From Ottelia alismoides (Eukaryota; Streptophyta; Magnoliopsida; Alismatales; Hydrocharitaceae): DNA of 64,000 nt. The notes under the pieces were generated by a model. That model did no database searches. It was not told the origin of the DNA and saw only the letters and a program-made list of their open reading frames with translations. The translations under genes were made by a program, and so were the position numbers. Positions 21,955-34,048 of this stretch are shown here, one piece after another. The stretch is from assembly GCA_037367405.1 (NCBI GenBank), contig JAZKJV010003379.1, forward strand, positions 434,001 through 498,000. Reading direction: 5' to 3'. Positions within the stretch are counted from its first letter, which is position 1, and every line of letters begins with the position of its first letter.

Positions 21955-22870
21955 ATGCTCAATTAATTAGAATTTTGATCTCGAAGATTCATTTGTTGGC
22001 TTGTGATTCTGAGCATGCCTCTAGTGGTCTACTATGATGTTTAATACATCTTAATTCTCTTGATCTCTGATGTGATGAGAGATGAATATCTGAGTATGAG
22101 AGAATGTTTTTGTCAATTCTTATGTTCTCAGCTAATTGGAATTTGGATCCTGAAGATTCATTTGTTTTCTTATGATTCTCAGCATGTTTTTTGACTGTTG
22201 TGTTTGAACTGAAATTGTGATATTCATTGCTTGTCTTATGCTAGTTTGCTCCAACAAAACGACCCAAAATTTTTTGTTTGGATGTTGGCTTCTATGATGC
22301 ATGTTTGGTGATCATTTGGGCCTTTCTGATCATGCCCACAGTGGGTTGTTATGATCTTTAATCTTCCTCATCTCTCTGCTTCCTACTGTGATGGGAGATG
22401 AATATTTGGGTTTGGAAGCATGTTTTTGTTGGTTATCATGTGCTCAGCTAATTGGAATCCGATCTTGAAGGTTCATTTGTTTGGCTTGTGATTCTGAGCA
22501 TGCCCCCATTGGGGTTCTATGATGTTTAATGCTCCCTAGTTATCCTGCTCTCTGATGTGATGTGAGATGAATTTTTGGGTTTGAGAGCATGTTTTTGTGG
22601 GTTCTCATGTGCTCAACTAATTGGATTTCGATCTTGATGAAGATTTATTTGTTTGCTTGTGATTATGAGCATTTTTTGGTTGCTCTGTTTGAGCTGAAAA
22701 ACTGTGATCTTCATTGCTCCTCTTATGCCAGTTTGCTCCACCAAAGCCACCCACTTTTTTTGTTTGGATGTTGACTTCTATGTTGCATGATTGGTGATTA
22801 TTTGGATTTAATACTCTTTATTTTTCTTCCTCTCTGTTGTGATGGGGGATATGATTATTTGGGGTAGGAA
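21955..22870 (+). repeat. ~485-bp higher-order tandem repeat of ~170/315-bp subunits
   Basis: The marker ATTGGAAT/ATTAGAAT/ATTGGATT followed by ...GATC(T/C)TGAAG occurs at about 21966, 22137, 22451 and 22619, giving alternate spacings of 171, 314 and 168 bp. TGTGATGnGAGATGAAT recurs near 22071, 22389 and 22555. The longer subunit carries an extra block (GCCAGTTTGCTCCACC-type sequence, near 22241 and 22728). This is a duplicated ~485-bp unit, itself built from two related subunits. It lies in the non-coding 5' part of the PIF/Harbinger element and may be an expanded intron. Confidence 0.75.
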
Positions 22871-22954
22871 TTTCGATCTGGAAGCCCATTAATCGCATCC
22901 AAACAGGATAGGTACATGAGGTGCGAGCTCATTGGGGGTGCACATCGCGGACGA

Positions 22955-23450
22955 CGATTCCATTGGATACGAGTGAAATGGACCCCCACTATGGACGAGT
23001 GTCTTCTTCATCTGTTCAAGTACCATTTCAACATAGGCGATTGGGTTGAGGGTCCTTCCCACCTCCCTCTTAACATAGCATCATAACCCATTTCGACATG
23101 CAAACTGAGAAGAACTGGGATAAATCGAAGCTCGGTAACTGATGGAAGATAATAAAGAAGGATTATACCTCTTTCATACACCTAATGAGCAAGAGTGGAT
23201 GGGGTTGGGGCCCTATATCTTGTATAGTTGTCGCATCAGATGAGTTGGCTTAGCTTACGGTATGCAACTAAGTTAGTCCAAAGTAGAAGTTCTATGAAAG
23301 GTTTATAGTATTTTAACACGTACTATTTCCTTCAGATCGACAAGACTGACAAGCCATATCGAAGGAAGTCATTCTCTTATTATGACTTGGTAGATGCAAT
23401 GGTTGGAGAGTACACCACTAGGGGGACCTATGCCTTTTCATCTTAGACAA
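22955..23450 (+). pseudogene. PIF/Harbinger ORF1, Myb/SANT-like DNA-binding part (decayed)
   Basis: Plus-strand translation gives WTPTMDECLLHLFKYHFNIG, then NWDKSKLGN, KIIKKDYTSF, MSKSGWGW and ASDEL. This order is that of the Myb/SANT-like domain in PIF/Harbinger ORF1 proteins, which help the transposase bind the element and enter the nucleus. Several stops interrupt it. A further fragment (DKPYRRKSFSYYDLVDAMVG) follows near 23341-23410. The rest of ORF1 continues after the solo LTR at about 26590. Confidence 0.65.
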
Positions 23451-23501
23451 CACCACCAGGTTCATTTGCCACCTTTTTTTAGGGGGACATAGGTAGGTAG
23501 G

Positions 23502-26500
23502 TGATGAAACTCGATTTCAACATCTTAATTCTCCATTTTTAAACCCCCTTGCTTAAATATGTGTCAATAAAAACCAGATAAAATCCTGTGTTTATCAGAG
23601 TCTTGAATAAATTAAAAATCACAAAAAAAATATCAAAATTAAAAATGGTGGTGTTTTTATCTTTAAAACGCCCTCAAAAATATTTTGTATCTTCAAACGA
23701 CCTCCGTTTTTGGTCAACATGAAACTTGTAGATCTCATCGAGATCTACAACTTTCATGTTTTGAGTTTTCTCAAATTCGGCCATTTGGCCCCTCATAATT
23801 CACTTTCTTCTTCGCAATAATCTGATTGGGCCACGTGGCGCCTTCTGGTTGCGCCACGCGACCCGATCCTTCTTGCGCCACGCGACGACGCTTCTCAGCC
23901 GTCCGATGGCCGGTCTGATCTCAGGATCAATACCGTCCATTACCGCCTTCGCTCCCCAGCATCCGATCACCGTCCAGATGCGATCTGGGCCGCCCGTTGG
24001 CACCGTGAGTTCTGCCTACGATGTGGCGCCTTGTGCGCCATTCGATCACACCCTTGTCTCTTTAATCACCACCGTCCATCACCGCTTTGATTTCCACCAC
24101 CCGATCAATCTCCTGATTTAATCCTGCCCGTCCGCTGGCGCTTCGTCTCCAACACGACACGTGGCACGCTCCGCCACCCATCGATGCGCCCCAATCGATC
24201 GCATCAGAGCCGCTCTTAGGCGCCTCGATCCAGGCCGTTGGATCACATGATCCAATGACTACGAACTCATCATCAACCTCGTGACTGACCCTCTCTCCCA
24301 CGTTCGCCATCTTGCGAACCTCCTTCCCCCTTTCTTTTTTTGGCCGCGTCTCCATCCACCATTTCCACTACCCGAAGGACCCACGACCTTCCCCCATCTT
24401 CCCTCATCCTCGTGAGCCATCACGCCCCTCACGATCCCACTCCGCTCGCTCCATATCTCCCTTACAAAGCACGACCTTCACCACTGAAACTGCCACCTAA
24501 ATTCTTCAAATACTCCGCCTCCTCCTCCATTCCCAGGTGTCCAGCCCAGCCCTCTTCCTCCTCCATGTGACAGGGGGAGGAGTCAGTATAGAGCGACGAC
24601 GACCCCACACCCCCGGTGAGACCCGCAGCTGTTCAGCTGTGTCGTGGTAGCTCAAGCCCCGCCCGAGCTCGCTGGAACGGCTGACCAACATGTGCGACGA
24701 CCCCGGGGTTCTCCAAGGACTTCAATCCCAGGCCCACGCTCCGCCATAGCCAGGTAAGGACTTCTGATCTTCTCTGGTATTTTTTGTCCTTCTTCTCGAC
24801 ATTAATTAGGTCGCAAGTCTCCTCTTCACCCTCCATTGTACCCCCCACGAGCTCCGCCTATCATCCGTCACCTTCGCCAACACCTCCGATCACACCCTCT
24901 CCCTTCTCCGCCACTGGTCACCTCCGATCCATCTCCTCAGCCCTCTCCGACGGAGGAGCTCTGGTTCCTCACCTCCATCCGCTCACATGGAACTCCATAC
25001 CACTCACATACGCCCTTCCTATGCTTCGGCTAGTGTATTAACGCTGCAGGAACTTGCTCGTTCAATGGACGGACGTCATCGCTGGAGCTTCTTCACCAAG
25101 CTCGTCTCTGGCCTACTTGTGTCACCAGCCTCCTCTAAACGGTCCAGCTGCTTCGTTGAGCTTCAAGGTATCTGTCCAGGTGGTCAAGAGCAGCTGGGGA
25201 CCTTCACCGACACCAGAGGGGAGCGGAGGAGCTTGGACTCCTTCGCCGGAGACCAGAACTAGCCGCCACTGAGCGGAAGAGGAAGAAGGAGCAGATGTCG
25301 TTGGATGAACCTCTCAGGCATTCATCCAACGGCGCGGAGGAAGCCACGTCATTCCCTCAGGTGCGTACAATAACCATCTGATCTACATGATCGGATGGTT
25401 CACATTCATTCACGTGGTGTTTCTGGATCTTCATCGAGCCTCCGCACCAGCGCTCTGGGCTTGGATGTCCCGAGCCGCACCGAGCCTCACCCGAGCCTAC
25501 ACCGACCCTGTTTGGAGCTTCGAGCCTCCTCCGAGCCTATCCGAAGCTACATCGAGCCCGAAGCATCAGCCGAACCTGTCCGAGCCTCCTCCGAGTCTCA
25601 AAGTGCACCCGAGCCTGGAGAGCACGTGAAGGTCACGTGCAACCTGGGAAAATTACAAGGAGGCCCCATCGACTTCTTCAATTTGCATACAAGTATTGGA
25701 ATCACGTGCGGACCACGTGCACAGTGGGTATTTTGTAGTTATTCCCTCGCGGGTTTTCATAATTGCAAAAATACCCCTGTGTGTGTGTGGGTTAATTACA
25801 GGGAAGGTGCTGAACATCCTCGTATTTACATTTTAGTCCCTCTCAGGGACCTGTTGTAGTTATCTTTCATGTTTTCTTTCAGTTATGCCCTTATCTTCTT
25901 TTATGCATATCCTGAGCTTCGTAACTCCGATTGAGACGACTTCAGTGGCATTATGAAGCTCTCTTTATTGTCTTCTTTATGGCATGCTTTTATTTCAGAA
26001 TTGACACTTCTAAATTTGATGTGTTATTTTATTTACTAAGTGTCTCAATTCCAATGATTCTCGTGCCTAATATTTACATGAATGAAGAGTGCTTCATTAT
26101 TTGACCCTGATTTGACTTGTATTTTAATGGCTCGAGTATTTCTGATCTAGGGCTTGTTTGCATTGCATTTCATCGCATTTATTTGCATGATAAAAATAAA
26201 AATAAAAAAAATGCATGTTTTATATTCACTTGATGCATTGCTTTGTCATCTTGCATTATTTGACATATAGTTCTTTACTCAACACTTAATTAATAATTAA
26301 AAGTCTGAATAATCACGAGAGAGGCTCATGTCCCTGAGTTCGACCTTGGTTACTTACCATATAAAATAAATACATGACCATCCGATTCTATTTGACTTAG
26401 CATTTAGATTGTTTTTTTTTGACGAACCTAAATTCAGCCCGGCTGCAACGTTCTTGAGTGCTAATTCAGCACTATTAGAGGGTTGAAATTGCGAATTTGA

Positions 26501-26535
26501 TGCACTTGAGGTGCCAAATCCCATGCAACTAGGGA
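23502..26535 (+). repeat. solo LTR of an Athila-related family inside PIF ORF1
   Basis: The sequence starts TGATGAAACTCGATTTC and has the same architecture as the LTRs of elements A and B: AT-rich start, GC-rich CCG/CT-rich block (23820-25640), TTTGCA/CC motifs (25640-25860), an AT-rich zone, then CTGAGTTCGACCTTGGTTAC near 26334, the counterpart of TGTTCGACCCTGGTAGC. Neither internal element sequence nor a second LTR is attached, so it is best read as a solo LTR left by recombination. The right border is only approximate (26504-26540) and I found no clean 5-bp duplication. Confidence 0.6.
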
Positions 26536-26589
26536 GGCCAGACCAATCATACTTCTTATAGGAGGCGACACAGATTTTGGAGGGCAGTC

Positions 26590-26860
26590 GTCGGCTAGCA
26601 AGCATTCACGGAGAGATGGGGCCCCCGGCATCACAAGTCATTGGAGAGGATGTGGTCTAGCTTACCGCACAAATGCTGGAGCTGCAAAGGAAGAAGATCT
26701 GAGATTGGACCCTGAGGAGTTACTTGATGAGTAAATGGCATTGCTTCCGGGCATCCCTCCGGTGGCACAAATCAAGCTATCACATAGCCTACGTGATCCT
26801 TACAAACATATCATCTTCAACTATGCCAAGTCCATCCCTGGTAAGTTGGCCACTTAGGTG
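26590..26860 (+). pseudogene. PIF/Harbinger ORF1, C-terminal remnant
   Basis: Translation gives EDLRLDPEELLDE, a stop, then MALLPGIPPVAQIKLS and YKHIIFNYAKSIPGK. Small hydrophobic motifs of this PGIP type occur at the C-terminus of Myb/SANT-like ORF1 proteins. It continues the ORF1 relic that ends at about 23450, with the solo LTR in between. Confidence 0.45.
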
Positions 26861-27131
26861 GGCGTCCAACTTATTATTCCCTAGAGATTGTGGTTGTTTG
26901 CAGATATAGCTCCCCTTCTTAATCCCGTCTTTGTACTTATAGGATCTTCTTTATTGTTGGAACTTATGTTATTTGTAATATTATTTCGTTACCTTGAACA
27001 ATATGTGGGATTATATCTATCTTGTTTACATCAATCTTTTAGGTAATGCCTCTCAGCATTTTTCTTTTGTTTGGAGATGCTCCGCATATTTTGTATGTTG
27101 CCCAATTTTTTGATAACATCTCTCGTAGGAA

Positions 27132-28520
27132 ATGGATGGCATGGAAGGTATAGTTGTAATGAGATACAATTTGGTTATGCTCAACATACAATTTGGTTAT
27201 GCTCAACATGATATATCTACGGGAAGCCTTAGAGGAAGAAGGGGTGGGGAGTACATGTGGGGTGGTTACATCTCCCATGTGCCGAAGCACACCTCGATAT
27301 GTACAGGTCATATATGGATCCAAGAGATATTACATGGTTATGTCAGTAGATCGTATGAGGTATTTTGCTTGTATCTTGACAATATCACATGTATATGCAC
27401 CTACTTAAAGGAAAGGACATGCTTAAAAGATTCGAGGCACCTAAAGCCTGGAGAATCTCTCTTCATATTGCTATATTACCTGGGTCACAACACAAAGAAT
27501 CAGGTGTTATGTGAACATTTCTAACAATTAGATGATACTATTTCAAGGTGTCTCAAAGATCTCCTGACATGCATCGTCTCCATCAGAGATCATTTCATCC
27601 ACATGTTGACTTAAGATTGCCCGGTCCCAGATTTTATACTCCACAGTAGCAACTTCTATTCATATTTAAAGGTAGGCCCTTGAAAAATAATTGTTTAAGT
27701 ATATGTAATGTCAATTTAGGATAATATCACATAATAGTAACGTGTATCCACACTTAATGCTAAGTTTATGTCATGCCTTTTTAGGATGTCATAAGAGTTG
27801 TTGACATGATGCTTATCCTCGCAAATATCGCGGCCAATATTTCACCAACATTTAGGAGCATGCACCCGACACTAGCATAGAATGTGATGACATGTGTTGA
27901 CTTCAGCTACTGATTCCTTTATGTGGGGGTAGGGTGGGAGGGGTCAGTTGGTGACATGAAGGTGTTGAGGTGGAGCTTGAACGATGGATATTTCTGAGTA
28001 CCTAATGGTCGTAAGTTTCCTGTAAATTGTGGACACGCAAACAGAAACACCTTTCTTACGCCATATTATGGAGTCATCGTGCACCTACCGCAGTTTAGGG
28101 ATAGGAGGGACCGTACGTATGCTAGGCCCGAGGAGATGGGCATTCAACCACAAACATTCCCAACTCCAATCTTACATCGAATGGACATTCAGGAACATAA
28201 AGGCCCACTTCAAGGCCATCAGTGAACGGTCATTCTACAACTTTCCAAAATAAGTAATGGTTGTCATGGCGTGCTGCATTATCAATAATTTTATCTGTGA
28301 GGTCCAGGTCGAGGATCACATCTCCAACGCATTTACCTGAGACTCAACACAAGGTTGGGTACCTGTTGTGTCCACGATTGGTGATGAGGACTTCGATAAC
28401 AACTTTGCAGTGAGCGATGATCAGGTCTCCGAGGAAGACATATGAGCCGGAGAGGTACTACGCGATGGTTTGGCAACAACCATGTGGGAAAACATTTATC
28501 CCTCTTCTTGGGTCATCACT
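27132..28520 (+). pseudogene. PIF/Harbinger DDE transposase (HARBI1-like), decayed
   Basis: Fragments occur in the expected order: PKHTSICTGHIWIQEILHG, LKERTCLKDSRHLKPGESLF, YYLGHNTKNQVL, DDTISRCLKDLL (27132-27650); then the equivalent of the GAIDG catalytic region as RVVDMMLI near 27790; then NVMTCVDFSY, GWEGSVGDMKVLR, HANRNTFLTPYYGV, HLPQFRDRRDRTYARPEE and LRDGLATTMWEN (27880-28500). The D of VDFSY and of GDMKVL fit the nuclease core, while other catalytic positions are lost or shifted. Many stops and frame changes make it inactive. A short intron-like gap separates the two halves. Confidence 0.75.
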
Positions 28521-28941
28521 GATAATCAGTCTTCTTGTATTCATCTTTCATGAATTACTACTAGTGGACCTTAGCTATCTGTTATTCTGATATTGTATGA
28601 ATGAACAATCTTTATATGTAACTTATCACATGCTTTTCATTCAAACTATGTTGTTACTTTTTCTGCGATAAAGATTTCAAATCCCGATGATGATAGGTCA
28701 CATTTAAAATAGACGACCAGCAATGATGCACCGGACATGGATTAGCAGCTACTACGATGGCGCAGCTTAACTGACGGATGTGTCAACACCGGTTTGTATG
28801 AGGAAGATGTGATCTAAGGGGAAATTCTTTCAAATTTTTGGTTGGTTTATTTGAAAAACAACATGATTAAATTTTATCGTCATCATCGGATTCTTACCCA
28901 CCACTAACATAGGCATTCTCCTTACTCATTTTTCCTTAGTA

Positions 28942-29405
28942 TTGTATTTGATTTTCCCATTGGAAACAAGTCTAGCGATGGAAATGCTTTGTCGCGATCG
29001 GATAAAGACTCATGGGCATATATGTTACTACCTAGAGGATGCCCACCTTCTCTTCGAGGACTTGCACAGACACGAGAACACCAAGGATCGATTGTTGTAC
29101 ACTTGCTCCAAAGAGGTAAGAGTTTGTTGTAAAAAATATTTTTTTATTGATTTAAGCATTTCAATTAGGAAAATTATCAAATCATTTACTTCTGAATAGA
29201 GATCCAGTGGGGTTAAGGTCAGGGCATCAACTTTACGCTCAACGTTGGAGTCCTTAGCTGCATAGAAGGTGTTCCTAGCAGACATAATAAACGTGATGGA
29301 ATTTTCAGAAGAATTCTTCATTGAGAAGATGGAGGAAATCCAACGGCAGCTCCAGGAGAAGGAGAGATTGATTGTTGACAAGAAGATCAACTTCAACGCA
29401 TGAGA
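28942..29405 (+). pseudogene. unidentified coding remnant in the 3' part of the PIF element
   Basis: An open frame from 28942 (MEMLCRDRIKTHGH, YLEDAHLLFEDLHRHENT) runs to a GT at about 29116. After a possible AG near 29200, a segment reads FSEEFFIEKMEEIQRQLQEK, a coiled-coil-like helix. Possible exon borders fit an intron of ~85 bp. No family is recognised. It may be an extra ORF or a second ORF1 fragment of the element. Confidence 0.3.
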
Positions 29406-29754
29406 TTGTGGACACATAGTGTGTGACAAGCATGTAGTAATGTAGTCAATTATGTACATTGAACTTTGTCTTCATGGATTTTGAATTTTTAGTATTTTAG
29501 TGGAAATTCTGATGTGTGTAAATGTTGATGATATGCTTTCCTTTTATGGTAGCTAACTCACTTTTTCTAATAACAACCAATATTTTTAACTAACTTTCAA
29601 AGCCTATTCCTTATCCTCCATTTACCAGTCGAACACATAATAACACTTATTCCTCCTTATTCTCTTTATTCCGATCCTTCAACCGAACATAGAATATACC
29701 CTTATCCTCTTTATCCCCACCCTTATTCTTGCTTATTACCGAACCGAACACCCC

Positions 29755-29757
29755 TAA
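29755..29757. repeat. target duplication TAA, right (PIF/Harbinger)
   Basis: It matches 21215-21217 and directly follows the CCGAACACCCC terminus. Confidence 0.75.
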
Positions 29758-29881
29758 GATAACTCTATTACAGCCTCTCCAATGCCGGCTATACAGAAGA
29801 AGATGAAGCAAATGGGTGGAATTGAATCTCCAGTCGTCATCCGTTCCTTAGATTGAACCCAATATCTATCATCAATCATTA

Positions 29882-30082
29882 AAGGATTTTTTACTGTTAT
29901 GCCCCTCTTAATTGCTCCATGGTTTGAATAAATCATGATTTAATTCAACTCATTGACGACCAATCTAGCGTATCAGCACAAGTGATCAGTGCAGAAGAAG
30001 TAAGGGGCAAAGTGATATTAAAAAAAAAGAGGGACATAATTGATATTGCAATATCTAAGGAGGATACAATTGATAAAATCCT
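29882..30082. mobile_element. short MULE-like MITE
   Basis: The left end AGGATTTTTTACTGTTATGCCCC and the complement of the right end (AGGATTTTATCAATTGTAT) form inverted termini. The right part shares ACATAATTGATATTGCAAT with the ends of the larger element at 34557-36110. It has no coding region and I saw no clear target duplication. Confidence 0.5.
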
Positions 30083-30213
30083 TTCTTTTTTATGTCAATA
30101 TTTAAGTGATATATGAGTTAATTTCAAGTGTTATTGGGATATAGTACCCAAAATCTGTCGATTTTTTTCACAATTAGATTTCATTATTGACCGGTGGCTA
30201 TGGATATATGATT

Positions 30214-30979
30214 AGGGATGAAAATGGATAGGATATACCTACTTCTATATCCATATTCACTTCATCTATATCGAATATGGATACTGATATGATTCGGATA
30301 TGCATTAAGTAAACCATATCCTAAAAAATACGGATACGGATTCGAATATGATATTTATCAAATCCGAATATGGTTCGAATAAAGAGCGGACTCGAATACG
30401 ATCGAATAAAGAACTAATCCAAATATAAATCGAATAAAAAGTGAATCCAAATATGAATTCAATAAACATAGAATTCAAATACATATCGAATAAAGACCAC
30501 ATACGAAAACGAATTGAATTTTTATCAAAGTTCATAATGATATCTAAAAATAGCAGTGAAATATAAATAAGTTGCATAATGACAAAAGAGATCATTGATG
30601 TGACTTGAGTTCTTGATTAGAAGCAAAAGGGAGGGATGTGATTTCGTAACTTTTATTCATGCTCATCTCCAAACAAATAGAACTTTATTGATATCACTAA
30701 TATATTGTATTGTATAATATATAATGCTGATATAATAACACAGAGATGTGGCTTATATTATATTAACTAATATATAAAATAATATTAAATGTTATATTCG
30801 GATATCCTGGTCTGAATCCAGATATTCAAGTCATTACTATATCCGTATTCATATCCAGAAAATTTTTACAACATATATCCATATTCGATTAATATTCATA
30901 TACAGATATCCGTATCCAGTAATTTTTTGAATACGGTAATCGGATATTCGGATATATCCGTATCCGTTTTCATCCCTCT
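30214..30979. mobile_element. hAT-type MITE, 766 bp
   Basis: The left end AGGGATGAAAATGG and the right end (complement AGAGGGATGAAAACGG) are inverted. The flanks show an exact 8-bp duplication ATATGATT (30206-30213, 30980-30987), as in hAT elements. The body is AT-rich and contains short repeated segments with CGAATAAA every ~27-30 bp between about 30375 and 30500. It has no transposase. Confidence 0.85.
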
Positions 30980-31042
30980 ATATGATTTGGATATTATATA
31001 AGATCACATACAAGTTTGAATCTTCTTATAGTAAAATTTTGT

Positions 31043-31310
31043 GATTTTTATACTTGTGCCCCTTTGAGTTTCTGCAAGGACACTTGTTCTCATACTATTC
31101 TCACATTTAACACCTGTGTCCTTGTATTCTGGTAAAACTCACAGTATTGTCCTTTTACTATTACACTTATGCTGCTATATTACTATGAATTTTGATGGAA
31201 TGGCATTGTTATGAATTTTATAAGAATATATGAATACAAATATTATAACAACAAAGTTCAGGACATAGGTAGATTTGCATAATTTTGAAGGGGGCACGAA
31301 TGTAAAAATC
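31043..31310. mobile_element. MULE-like MITE, 268 bp
   Basis: The left end GATTTTTATACTTGTGCCCC and the complement of the right end (GATTTTTACATTCGTGCCCC) are inverted. The termini resemble those at 29882-30082 and 34557-36110. A convincing duplication is not visible. Confidence 0.55.
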
Positions 31311-31928
31311 CCTACTTTTTTATTAAGTTGATTTCTTATTTACATTATGGTACCATAAATTGAGTCACATCAATTAATATATCACTTAAATAATAAATCA
31401 ATACATGACTAAAATGCATAAAAAAATATTATTCAATTCAAAATGATAATACAACAATAATGCTTATATATAATTTTCCATGCAAAGCACGGATTACACA
31501 TTAGTCATACAAAAATGATAGTGCAAATGGTTCTTGTCTTCGTAAGCTCTGTACCCGCCAGACAAGATTCTTAAATAACTAGGCCCCTTCTTTAATCGTA
31601 GATGCTTTAAATAATAGTGCTACTTATTTAATAATAGAAAGCATGCAGACAGCCACGTGTCTCATCTTCCTGATGAAAGATCTGTACGGTGGATCTGAGG
31701 GAATATATATTAAAATTAAGGGACCCAAGTTCACTTATTTTGGATGTAAAATAAGAAGAAAAACTCCTTTAATAAAAGAGAGGCGATATGTAACGTCCTG
31801 GGTTTAGTTTAGGTCCTCGGTCCGTTATCGAGGAAAATTGGTCATGACAACTTGTTGGGTTCGGGTCTAATTAGACCCGTTGACAATCACCCAAAATGCT
31901 TAAATCAAAGTTATCAAGTAGTAATCCC

Positions 31929-32832
31929 TAGGGATGAGCATTGGGCTGGGCCGGCCCGACCCAGCCCGAAGCCCAGCCCAAAAAGCCCGGCCAGGCCCAG
32001 GCCTAAATGAACATCGGGGTCGGGCTTGGGCCCAATATTTAGGCCCAAAATTTTTTTGGGCCGGGCTTGGGCTTTGCTCGGCCCAGCTCGACCCGGCCCA
32101 AGGGCCCGGCCCGAAGAGGGCCCGAACCATTTCCCATATCATACACGTATGAAAACTCCCACCTATTTCATGTACACTCCCTTCCTGTATCTCATCTTCA
32201 TAAAATGTTTATAAATCAAGAAAGTCAGGCGTGTGACATATGAGTTGCTGATCATTGTATTACAATTCAGTATTAATTTTCTTTAATTAGTATTTCGTTT
32301 AGATTGTATTGGTTATTCTTGGATTTGTTAGTATTTATTTTTCAATCAGAATATTTTCTATTATTGAACCTTTACCCAATATGGGTCTTATGCCCATTTT
32401 TTAACATGTAAGGTCTGGTGCACCTATTATTAACTGCTAAGTTTGTTTCACTCTTTCAGTTTATATACATGTGAGACATTCATGGTATCCGACATTGAGT
32501 GCACGTATAAAAAATGAGATATCATCGGATTTGGTAGAATCGAATTTTACTTGTTTCACAAGTATTATGACACATGTTTTAAACAAATTTAGCTTGTGTA
32601 ACTTGAGTTGAGATTAACTTGAAACAAAAGACTCAAAATTCATAGTCTCTAACGGGTGGCGATGGGCCGGCCCGGCCCAAGCCCGGCCCAAAGGAATTGG
32701 GCCGGGCCTGAGCTTGGGCCGAGCAAAAAAAAATTTTGTGGGCCTAAGCCCGACCCAAGGCCCGAATTTTTTAAGCGGGCTTGAGCCTGGGTCCTTCAGG
32801 GCCCGGCCCAACCCGGCCCATGCTCATCCCTA
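31929..32832. mobile_element. hAT-type MITE with GC-rich arms, 904 bp
   Basis: The termini are TAGGGATGAGCA and its exact complement TGCTCATCCCTA, flanked by a perfect 8-bp duplication GTAATCCC (31921-31928, 32833-32840). Each ~200-bp arm is dense in GGGCCGGGCC/CCCGGCCC sequence and pairs with the other, while the middle is AT-rich. It is organised like the element at 3983-4548. Open frames in the arms are compositional. Confidence 0.92.
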
Positions 32833-33101
32833 GTAATCCCCACCACTTATAACCTACTCTCATACTGTGAGTTTTAGATGTGAGATTATATTGGAGGGTA
32901 TGAGTGTTACAAACATTGTCCGATTGAGTTCTGTTTTGATTTGTTTCAGGCCATCGATAAAAGAACCAATACGTGCCTGACTGCTATTCCAACTTGATGG
33001 ATAGGATGATTTTTTTAGCGAGATGGTCTAAGCTATATTAGATAAGAAAAATCGTTGTGATAATGTTCATCGCCATAAAGGAAAATTAGTAAATTATAAA
33101 A

Positions 33102-33272
33102 AAGTTCATGAACTATATATCTGATTTCAATGTTATACATGAATTTGGAAAGGTAACATGTCATATCCAAACTTTAAGATTTGTCTAAACTTAGCTGATC
33201 ATTTTGTTTTTACAACGTTAAATTTCAATTTTCAAGGATCAGGTATAATATTGAAATCAGGTGTACTATACA
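33102..33272. mobile_element. small MITE candidate
   Basis: The left part TCTGATTTCAATGTTATAC and the complement of the right part (CCTGATTTCAATATTATAC) are inverted over ~25 bp around a ~120-bp body. No duplication is certain. Confidence 0.4.
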
Positions 33273-33279
33273 GAATTTT

Positions 33280-34040
33280 CTTTTTGTAAATTTACTCTAC
33301 AAAATAAAAAGTTAAGACTTGAGACTTGGGACATGAATAAAAGAATACCCGAAAAGAATAGATGTCTACTCTTCACCATATACTACAGTTTTCTACCTAT
33401 GCGTGTGCACACATTCAAGAGCACACATATGAAGATTTGTGCGGGTGTATACACAAATTTTGATTTACATTTCCATTTTTTTTGAAAAAAATGCAACATT
33501 ATTTTCATCAAAAGGTTCGAAAATACAAAAAAACATGTTTTTGAAGAAAAAACATTTTTTTCTAGAAAAGGATATGATTTTCTAGTATTTGTATTTAATA
33601 TTAAAATATTATGTAGAAAAATTTATCTACAATACCATTAATGTCTATTCATTATTTTCACATGTATGTATGCGACAATACAAGTATTATTGTGCATGTG
33701 TCATAACAAAAAAATATATTTAGTGTGACTTATATTTTCGAATCCGTCGCTTGACTTATGTTTGCAAATCCATTGTTGTATCATCTTAAATATATAGTAG
33801 CAATTTTTTTTGAAATTATTTCTTATAATTGGATTCACAATAAAGACATCCTTTACTATACCGCGGGAAATAATTCATAGAATAACGATTACTTGTTACT
33901 TTTATCATCGAAAATCACACTAATTATTGGAATTCGAATTGCAATATAACGAGTCTTCACAGTGCTATATGTTTTACAAGTTGTAATAAGAAATTCCTTA
34001 CTCACAAGTTGTACTTAAAATTAGTGATGGATAAACAAAA
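33280..34040. other. AT-rich DNA, nothing recognised
   Basis: No genes or element ends were found in this stretch. A 74-codon frame at 33261-33485 has no domain. Confidence 0.4.
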
Positions 34041-34048
34041 TCTATTGA

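Larger units (their letters stand above)
21218..29754 (+). mobile_element. decayed PIF/Harbinger transposon with ORF1 and transposase
   Basis: The left end is GGGCATGTTCGGTTGAGG and further in GGGAATAAGG. The right end, read on the minus strand, is GGGGTGTTCGGTTCGG and further in AAGAATAAGG. TAA flanks both sides. Between them, all in plus orientation, are a CT-rich leader, a T-rich repeat zone, a Myb/SANT-like ORF1 split by a solo LTR, and a DDE transposase relic. These are the two genes expected of an autonomous PIF/Harbinger element. Every coding part has stops or frameshifts. A second TIR-like sequence, the complement of TATGTTCGGTTGAAGG, lies inside the right end near 29671-29686. Confidence 0.82.

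Noticed and set aside
24780..25640. Series of S/P-rich open frames that looked like a gene
   Set aside because: They fall in the GC-rich block of the solo LTR, which has the same composition as the LTR blocks of elements A and B.
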